Position numbers and translations under genes: made by a program
In this document: piece by piece, positions 15,969 to 20,805 of the stretch
Position numbering within the stretch: the first letter of the stretch is position 1
How the letters are laid out: each line of letters begins with the position of its first letter
The notes under the pieces: model-generated
What the model saw: only the letters and a program-made list of their open reading frames with translations
What the model was told of the DNA's origin: nothing
Databases searched by the model: none
Assembly (NCBI GenBank): GCA_049642465.1
Contig: JBAROV010000222.1
Location: 1-20,805 of the forward strand
Direction of reading: 5' to 3'
Source: CAWDPQ01 sp049642465
GTDB taxonomy: Bacteria; Acidobacteriota; Vicinamibacteria; Vicinamibacterales; 2-12-FULL-66-21
Length of the DNA stretch: 20,805 nucleotides

Positions 15969-16236
15969 CGTTGTGCCGGTGGCCTGCGAGAACGGTGCCA
16001 CCTCGGGCGCGCGTGTTTCGCGTATCGCAACGCGAGGTTTCTGCGGACCAGCCGCAAATCCTCCAATTGGCCGTATTTTCTCTGCCATCTGACGCCAAAA
16101 AACTGGATTCGGGACCAAGGGCAGGGCCTGGGACAACAGGCAGCGTTGCGCATGGCGTAACGCCCGCCGTCGCGCTTCAACTGACCGACTAACGACTAAC
16201 GACTAACGACTGACAAGCGTAAGATGTGACTGCATC
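15969..16236. promoter_or_regulatory. Divergent control region of the regulator and the sugar ABC operon
   Basis: This 268-base gap (100 bases if the regulator uses its longer start) contains an inverted repeat TCGCGT/ACGCGA with a six-base spacer (16018-16035), a 7-bp direct-repeat tract (16186-16213), and a hairpin running into the ATPase start (16219-16240). No consensus sigma-70 promoter stands out in either direction; TAAGAT at 16220-16225 could be a -10 box for the ABC operon but lacks a matching -35. Confidence 0.4.
16186..16213. repeat. 7-bp direct-repeat tract upstream of the ABC operon
   Basis: CGACTAA occurs three times in perfect tandem (16186-16206), followed by one variant unit, CGACTGA (16207-16213). 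A weaker related unit, CAACTGA, precedes it at 16178-16184. Three units equal two helical turns, so alternate copies lie on different helix faces. It may be regulator binding sites or simple slippage DNA. Confidence 0.85.
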
Positions 16237-16240
16237 TTGC
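16219..16240 (+). promoter_or_regulatory. Hairpin overlapping the TTG start of the ABC ATPase
   Basis: AAGATG (16221-16226) pairs exactly with CATCTT (16233-16238) around TGACTG, and extends by one wobble and one G-C pair to 16219/16240. The TTG start codon (16237-16239) is inside the right arm. It could be a DNA operator or an RNA hairpin limiting translation initiation; there is no Shine-Dalgarno. Confidence 0.5.
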
Positions 16241-17769
16241 CCGATCCGCTGCTCCAAGCCTCCTCTATCAGTAAGTCATTCGCTGGCATTCAGGCGCTGC
16301 GCGGTGTGTCGTTCGATCTGCTGCCGGGAGAGGTTCACGCGCTGGTGGGGGAGAACGGTGCGGGAAAATCCACACTCATCCGCGTCATCACGGGGGCCGA
16401 AACGCCGGACTCGGGGACGTTGCTCATCTCCGGCCACCCGTACCGACGGATGGATCCGGCCGCGGCGCGTGCGCTCGGCATCGCCGCCATTTATCAGCAG
16501 CCATCGCTTTTTCCGGATCTGACCGTTGCGGAAAATATCGCACTCGCTCTCGAGCGGGGAGCTTCATGGCGCCGGATCGACTGGACGGCCCGTGCCCGCC
16601 GCGCCGCCGAACTGCTCGAGCGCGTAGGCGCGTCCATCGATCCCCATCGCTTCGTCGCGTCGCTGAGCATGCCGGAACAACAACTCGTCGAGATTGCCAA
16701 AGCGATCGGCGCGCAAGCGAAGATTCTCATCATGGACGAACCGACCGCGTCGCTGGCGGATCGGGAAGTCGATCGTCTGATGGGGGTGATTGAACGGCTC
16801 TGTGAGTCGGGCGTGGGCATCATTTACATCTCGCACCGGCTCGAAGAGGTCTTTCGGATTGCCGCACGCATTACAGTTTTGAGGGACGGTGAGACGATTC
16901 GCACCGTGCCAGCTGCGGAAGTCAACCGCTCGGAGCTGATCAGGATGATGGTCGGGCGCGAGCTGACGACGGTCTTTCCACCCCGGGAGGCCGGCGTCCA
17001 CGTTGAGGAGTCCCGGACAGCGCTCGACGTGCGGCGCCTGTCGAACCGGACAACAGGCGTTCGCGACGTGTCGTTCTCCGTGCGCCATGGCGAAATTTTC
17101 GGCATTGCCGGACTCGTCGGTTCGGGTCGCACGCAACTCGCCGAAACACTGTTCGGCCTGACGCCACCCGACGAAGGGGACGTCCTCATCGACGGCCAGC
17201 CCGTGCAGCTGTTGTCGCCCGCTGACGGCATCCGCGCCGGCATCGGGTATCTCCCTGAAGACCGCCGTCGTCATGGCATCGTGATGGACATGTCGGTTGC
17301 CGCCAATACAAGTCTCGCAAGCCTGGGGCGCGTCTCGCGATTGGGGCTGCTCGATCGCGGCGCCGAGCGCCGGACCGCGCAACGCTACGTGGATCAATTC
17401 CGCATCAAAGCCCCGTCCGTTCAGGCCGAAGTGAGCACCTTGTCTGGCGGGAACCAGCAGAAGGTGGCTCTCGCGCGCTGGCTCGCAACCGAACCATCCG
17501 TCCTCGTGCTCGACGAGCCGACTCAAGGCGTTGACGTCGGCGCGAAGGGAGAAATCCATGCTCTCATGCGCCAGCTTGCCGCGCGGGGGATCGCCATCGT
17601 CATGATTTCTTCGGAGCTGCCGGAAATCCTCGGCATGTGCGACCGGATCGCGGTGATGCGAGCTGGAACGATCCGGGCGATCCTCGATCGAACCGAGGCC
17701 ACGCAATCGCGTCTTCTGGCGCTCGCGCTTGACGCTGATGCGCCCGGTTTGCCGACGGTGAGCGAATGA
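16237..17769 (+). CDS. CUT2-family sugar ABC transporter ATP-binding protein (two ATPase domains)
   Basis: This 510-residue RbsA/RhaT/LsrA-like protein energises uptake of a monosaccharide. The first ATPase domain has Walker A GENGAGKST (38-46) and Walker B ILIMDEPT (163-170), with a degenerate signature (SLSMPEQQLVE). The second has a degenerate Walker A, GLVGSGRT (292-299, lysine replaced by arginine), with intact signature LSGGNQQK (402-409) and Walker B VLVLDEPT (422-429). This asymmetry is normal for the family. The start is TTG at 16237, which gives the family N-terminus (PLLQASSISKSFAGIQALRG). A GTG at 16226 opens a different frame and is not used. ATGA overlaps the permease start. The substrate is probably a pentose or deoxyhexose; rhamnose is suggested by the binding domain downstream. 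Confidence 0.93.
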   Translation: MPDPLLQASSISKSFAGIQALRGVSFDLLPGEVHALVGENGAGKSTLIRVITGAETPDSGTLLISGHPYRRMDPAAARALGIAAIYQQPSLFPDLTVAENIALALERGASWRRIDWTARARRAAELLERVGASIDPHRFVASLSMPEQQLVEIAKAIGAQAKILIMDEPTASLADREVDRLMGVIERLCESGVGIIYISHRLEEVFRIAARITVLRDGETIRTVPAAEVNRSELIRMMVGRELTTVFPPREAGVHVEESRTALDVRRLSNRTTGVRDVSFSVRHGEIFGIAGLVGSGRTQLAETLFGLTPPDEGDVLIDGQPVQLLSPADGIRAGIGYLPEDRRRHGIVMDMSVAANTSLASLGRVSRLGLLDRGAERRTAQRYVDQFRIKAPSVQAEVSTLSGGNQQKVALARWLATEPSVLVLDEPTQGVDVGAKGEIHALMRQLAARGIAIVMISSELPEILGMCDRIAVMRAGTIRAILDRTEATQSRLLALALDADAPGLPTVSE

Positions 17770-18725
17770 GTGGGCGGCATACCCGGGAGATCTCCGTCGG
17801 ACTCGCGATCGCTGCACTGCTCTTCCTGCTCGTGTTCATCAATCCCGCATTCTTCTCGCGCGAGAACGCGATCGACATCTTTCTCGCCAACATGCCTGTG
17901 CTCATCGCCGCTCTCGGCATGACGGTCGTCATCCTCACCGGGCAGATCGACATATCCGTGGGTTCCGTATTCGCTATCAGCGGCGTGGTGGCTGGCTTGC
18001 TCGCCAAGTCCGACGCGCCTCTGGCCCTCGTCGCCCTCGGTACGTGCGTGGCAGGCGCGATGGCAGGCGCCCTCAACGGCGCGCTTGTCGTCTACGTTCG
18101 GATCCCCTCCATCGTCGCAACGCTGGCCACGATGGTGACGTTGCGCGACGCGTTGCGGTGGGGAACCGATGGCGCGTGGATTCAGAATCTTCCAGAGACC
18201 TTTCAGTGGCTCGGCTTCGGACAGCGAAGCTACCCCGTTATTGCCGGTTTATCAGCGTTTGGCTTGTACGCGGCGTTTGCGTGGGGAATGAAGCACCTGC
18301 CCGTCGGTCGATCCGTGTACGCGACCGGATCGAATCCCGACGCGGCGCGGCTCGCGGGGATCCATCCTCGGTTGGTGACGTTTGCGGTGTTCGTGCTCGC
18401 TGGCGGTTTGACCGCTTTTGCGGCGCTCCTCAACGCCGTCCGCTTCAACCAGATTCCCAGCAATGCCGGACTGGGACTCGAGATGAAGGTTATCGCCGCC
18501 GTTGTGGTCGGTGGTACGGCCATCACCGGTGGCCGTGGAACGGTGACAGGGACGCTGCTCGGGGTCGTCTTGCTCGGGTTGATCGGTCCCGCGCTCGTCT
18601 TCCTTGGCGTCAGCGCATATTGGGAGCGCGCCATTCAGGGCGCCATCATCCTCACGGCTGTGGCAGTCGAAGCGCTGCGGGCGCGCCCAGTCAGCCACAC
18701 GGCGCTAGCCGCCGCGCGCGCCTAA
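17766..18725 (+). CDS. CUT2-family sugar ABC transporter permease
   Basis: The 319-residue inner-membrane permease belongs to the RbsC/RhaP type (BPD_transp_2) with about 9-10 helices. Family motifs are visible: MTVVILTGQIDISVGSVFAI, GALNGALVVYVRIPSIVATL, LPVGRSVYATGSNPDAARLA (the cytoplasmic loop contacting the ATPase) and AAVVVGGTAITGGRGTVTGT. Its ATG overlaps the ATPase stop by four bases (ATGA), implying translational coupling, and it ends three bases before the next start. It would form one half of a heterodimeric channel with the permease domain of the following gene. The last 20 residues (RARPVSHTALAAARA) are a short cytoplasmic tail. Confidence 0.93.
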   Translation: MSGRHTREISVGLAIAALLFLLVFINPAFFSRENAIDIFLANMPVLIAALGMTVVILTGQIDISVGSVFAISGVVAGLLAKSDAPLALVALGTCVAGAMAGALNGALVVYVRIPSIVATLATMVTLRDALRWGTDGAWIQNLPETFQWLGFGQRSYPVIAGLSAFGLYAAFAWGMKHLPVGRSVYATGSNPDAARLAGIHPRLVTFAVFVLAGGLTAFAALLNAVRFNQIPSNAGLGLEMKVIAAVVVGGTAITGGRGTVTGTLLGVVLLGLIGPALVFLGVSAYWERAIQGAIILTAVAVEALRARPVSHTALAAARA

Positions 18726-18728
18726 CGC

Positions 18729-20735
18729 ATGCCACGAGGACTGCTTGTTGCGCTGGCGTTCGAGGTGGCGCTGTTCTCGTTCATTGCACCGCACTTCGCA
18801 ACGGCATCGAACTTCTTCGAAATCGCCCGGCTCAGCGTCGAACTGGGATTGCTCGCGGTTGCGCTGACGCCAGTCCTGGTCACCGGCGGGATCGATCTGT
18901 CGGTCGGATCGATGATGGGTCTCTCTGCCGTCCTCTTTGGCGCCGCGTATCAAGACTGGCATCTCTCGATCCCCTGGTGCGCGGCGATTGCCTTGCTGGC
19001 CGGTGCCGCTGGCGGCGTCCTCAATGCTTACCTGGTGGCGAAACTGAACATCCCCTCGCTTATCGTGACTCTCGGTACGTTTTCGTTGTTCCGCGGCATC
19101 GCCGAGGGCATCACGCTCGGAGCGAAGAACTACACGGGCTTTCCTGCGGAATTCCTCGCGTTGGGGCAGGGATATGTCTGGGGTGTGATCCCGGCGCAAC
19201 TCCCTATCTTCATCGTCGTGCTTGCCGCGTATGCCGTGCTGCTGCACCGATCGACGATCGGCCGCGCCCTGTACGCCATTGGATTTTCATCCGAGGGTGC
19301 AAGATACGCAGGCATTCCCGTGGCCCGCCGGCTGGGCCTGGTGTATTTCCTTTCGGGCCTGAGCGCGAGTATCGCCGCGATCGTGTACGTGGCGCATCTC
19401 GGGCAAGCGAGATCCGATGCGGGCAGCGGCTACGAGCTCGACGCGATTACTGCAGTCGTGCTCGGCGGCACGTCGGTCTTCGGCGGGCGCGGCACCTTGC
19501 TCGGTACCGTCCTCGGTCTTGCCGCCCTCGCCGTTTTGCGCAACGGCTTGCGCCTGGCCGCATTACCGTCAGAGCTTGCCGGGATTCTGACAGGGACGCT
19601 GTTGCTCGCGACGATCGCCATCGATCATCTGCGCATGCGCGAGCGACAGATGCCGCACATATACTCTCGCAGCGAGGACATCGACGTGAAGAACAGCCAG
19701 GTTGTCATCCTTTGCGCCACCATTCTCGTAGGTTCTCTAATTGTTGCTGGCACCAACGTCTGGCTCGTGCGCTCGTTGGTTCCCTCCGTTCCGGCCACGG
19801 GAGCCGCCCTTGCGGCCTCCACTGCGCCCGGCACTCATCGCGCCGTCGTCGCGATGATGCCGAAAGCGAAAGGCGATCCCTACTTCGCAAGTTGCCGAGT
19901 CGGCGCGGAGGAGGCTGCAAAGGAGCTGGGAATCGAGTTGATCTGGGACGGCCCGACGGGCCTGGATGCTGCGAAGCAGAATGAAGTCGTGGAGAACTGG
20001 ATCACGCGGAAAGTGGACGTCATTGCGGTCGCCGTGGAGAACCGTGCTGGTATTTCGACCGTGCTCCGCAAGGCTCGCGAACGTGGAATCAAGGTGCTCA
20101 CATGGGATGCCGACGCGGAGCCAGATGCGCGCGACTTCTTCGTGAATCAGGCCACTTCCGAAGGGATCGCCAACACGCTGACGGACGAAGCCGCGCGTCT
20201 GCTTGGCGGGTCAGGCGAGTTCGCGATCATCACGGGCGCGCTCAGCGCCGCGAATCAGAACGAGTGGATCGCGTTCATCAAGAAGCGGCTCTCGACGCAC
20301 CCGGGACTGAAGCTAGCGACGATTCGGCCAAGCGACGATGATCGGGACAAGGCATTTGCGGAGACGCAGACGATTATGCGTGTGCATCCGAACGTCAAGC
20401 TCGTGATGGCCATTTCTGCCCCTGCTGTGCCCGGCGCGGCGGAAGCCGTCCGTCAGGCGGGGAACGATCTGAAGGTGATCGGGCTTTCGTTGCCCAACAT
20501 CAACAAGCCGTACGTCCACGGCGGTGTCGTGCAGACGGTGGTTCTCTGGAATACGCGCGACCTCGGCTATCTGACCGTGCATGCCGGGTTGCAGTTGCTC
20601 AACGGCACGCTCGCCTCGGGCGCGCAGACGATGCAAGGCGGGAGACTGGGGACGATTCAGATTCGCGGGAGCGAGATAATTCTCGGCCCACCGCTGAAGT
20701 TCACGAAAGCCAACATCGACCAGTTTGATTTCTGA
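18729..20735 (+). CDS. Fusion of CUT2 permease with RhaS/LsrB-like sugar-binding domain
   Basis: A single uninterrupted frame encodes 668 residues. Residues 1-305 are a second RbsC/RhaQ-type permease (LTPVLVTGGIDLSVGSMMGL, VLNAYLVAKLNIPSLIVTLG, RALYAIGFSSEGARYAGIPV, VVLGGTSVFGGRGTLLGTVL). Residues about 306-322 form a charged linker, 323-347 an extra membrane helix (VVILCATILVGSLIVAGTNV), and 370-660 a type-1 sugar-binding domain. That domain resembles RhaS and LsrB: MMPKAKGDPYFASCRVGAEE, RARGIKVLTW-like strand, VLWNTRDLGYLTVHAG, and the family ending FTKANIDQF. The extra helix would place the binding domain in the periplasm, tethered to the channel. Internal starts exist (ATG at residue 308; GTG at residue 320 with GAGGA seven bases upstream), so a separate binding protein may also be made from the same frame. 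Rhamnose as substrate is inferred. Confidence 0.88.
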   Translation: MPRGLLVALAFEVALFSFIAPHFATASNFFEIARLSVELGLLAVALTPVLVTGGIDLSVGSMMGLSAVLFGAAYQDWHLSIPWCAAIALLAGAAGGVLNAYLVAKLNIPSLIVTLGTFSLFRGIAEGITLGAKNYTGFPAEFLALGQGYVWGVIPAQLPIFIVVLAAYAVLLHRSTIGRALYAIGFSSEGARYAGIPVARRLGLVYFLSGLSASIAAIVYVAHLGQARSDAGSGYELDAITAVVLGGTSVFGGRGTLLGTVLGLAALAVLRNGLRLAALPSELAGILTGTLLLATIAIDHLRMRERQMPHIYSRSEDIDVKNSQVVILCATILVGSLIVAGTNVWLVRSLVPSVPATGAALAASTAPGTHRAVVAMMPKAKGDPYFASCRVGAEEAAKELGIELIWDGPTGLDAAKQNEVVENWITRKVDVIAVAVENRAGISTVLRKARERGIKVLTWDADAEPDARDFFVNQATSEGIANTLTDEAARLLGGSGEFAIITGALSAANQNEWIAFIKKRLSTHPGLKLATIRPSDDDRDKAFAETQTIMRVHPNVKLVMAISAPAVPGAAEAVRQAGNDLKVIGLSLPNINKPYVHGGVVQTVVLWNTRDLGYLTVHAGLQLLNGTLASGAQTMQGGRLGTIQIRGSEIILGPPLKFTKANIDQFDF

Positions 20736-20805
20736 AGGACCTCTTCAGCACGATGCGCTGTGGGGACGCCGACATGCGATCGCGATCGATGACACGCGCG
20801 TGTAC
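20736..20805 (+). other. Start of an unidentified downstream region
   Basis: The last 70 bases remain open in more than one plus-strand frame. One frame, possibly starting at a TTG inside the end of the fusion gene, reads GPLQHDALWGRRHAIAIDD; another opens with ATG at 20753. Neither piece is long enough to recognise. A further operon gene is likely, but I cannot name it. Confidence 0.25.

Noticed and set aside
15969..16136. Upstream in-frame start of the hybrid regulator
   Set aside because: The added 56 residues look non-coding, although the start remains uncertain because neither choice has a strong Shine-Dalgarno.
16186..16213. CRISPR-like array
   Set aside because: The units are 7 bases in direct tandem with no spacers.
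16226..16522. GTG start with open frame before the ATPase
   Set aside because: Wrong frame for the ATPase; the translated sequence has no family resemblance, whereas the TTG at 16237 gives the correct N-terminus.
18044..19984. Plus-strand 646-residue frame overlapping both permease genes
   Set aside because: Its composition is arginine-rich with no domain, and it is out of frame with two well-recognised transporter genes.

Overview
The window is a GC-rich bacterial chromosome segment. It most resembles an acidobacterium, probably of the Vicinamibacteria type. That is inferred from a MacB/FtsX-type duplicated permease of the ADOP family together with a GH67 alpha-glucuronidase, a sodium:solute symporter, a TonB-C protein and a manganese catalase. 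No rRNA, tRNA, CRISPR array or transposase was seen.

Left part (1-5340). On the minus strand lie the 5' end of a secreted amidohydrolase (cut by the window edge), an ADOP-family permease broken by an 8-bp tandem duplication, and a manganese catalase with all five metal ligands. On the plus strand is a secreted M64 zinc peptidase. The M64 gene and a minus-strand slipin gene converge on an 88-bp near-perfect hairpin that looks like a small inserted repeat.

Middle part (5337-12993). A GntR (YtrA-type) repressor and a slipin form a coupled pair behind an operator-overlapped, apparently leaderless promoter. Next come a Tat-exported GH67 alpha-glucuronidase, a cupredoxin and a DUF4142 protein, all on the minus strand and closely spaced. 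They are divergent from an ECF sigma factor translationally coupled to cutC. The region between the two divergent units carries two matched promoters, (C/T)GTCACCTTT with CTCTAA(C/T) 16 bases after the GTCACC box, one facing each way. This suggests that the sigma factor drives itself and the DUF4142/cupredoxin/(GH67) genes. A sodium:solute symporter with a large hydrophilic insert, preceded by a 27-residue single-helix ORF, converges on cutC.

Right part (13221-20805). A secreted TonB-C protein and an unknown multi-pass membrane protein are followed by a CUT2 sugar uptake locus. A divergent regulator joins an IclR-type helix-turn-helix to a periplasmic-binding-protein sensor. Facing it are a double-ATPase, a permease, and a second permease fused in frame to a RhaS/LsrB-like sugar-binding domain. 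The intergenic region holds a 7-bp direct-repeat tract and a hairpin covering the TTG start of the ATPase. The likely theme is uptake of a plant-derived sugar, possibly rhamnose, next to an alpha-glucuronidase for xylan side chains. The most unusual items are the mirror-image ECF promoters, the permease-binding-protein fusion, the hybrid regulator, and the clean 8-bp duplication that inactivates the ADOP permease.
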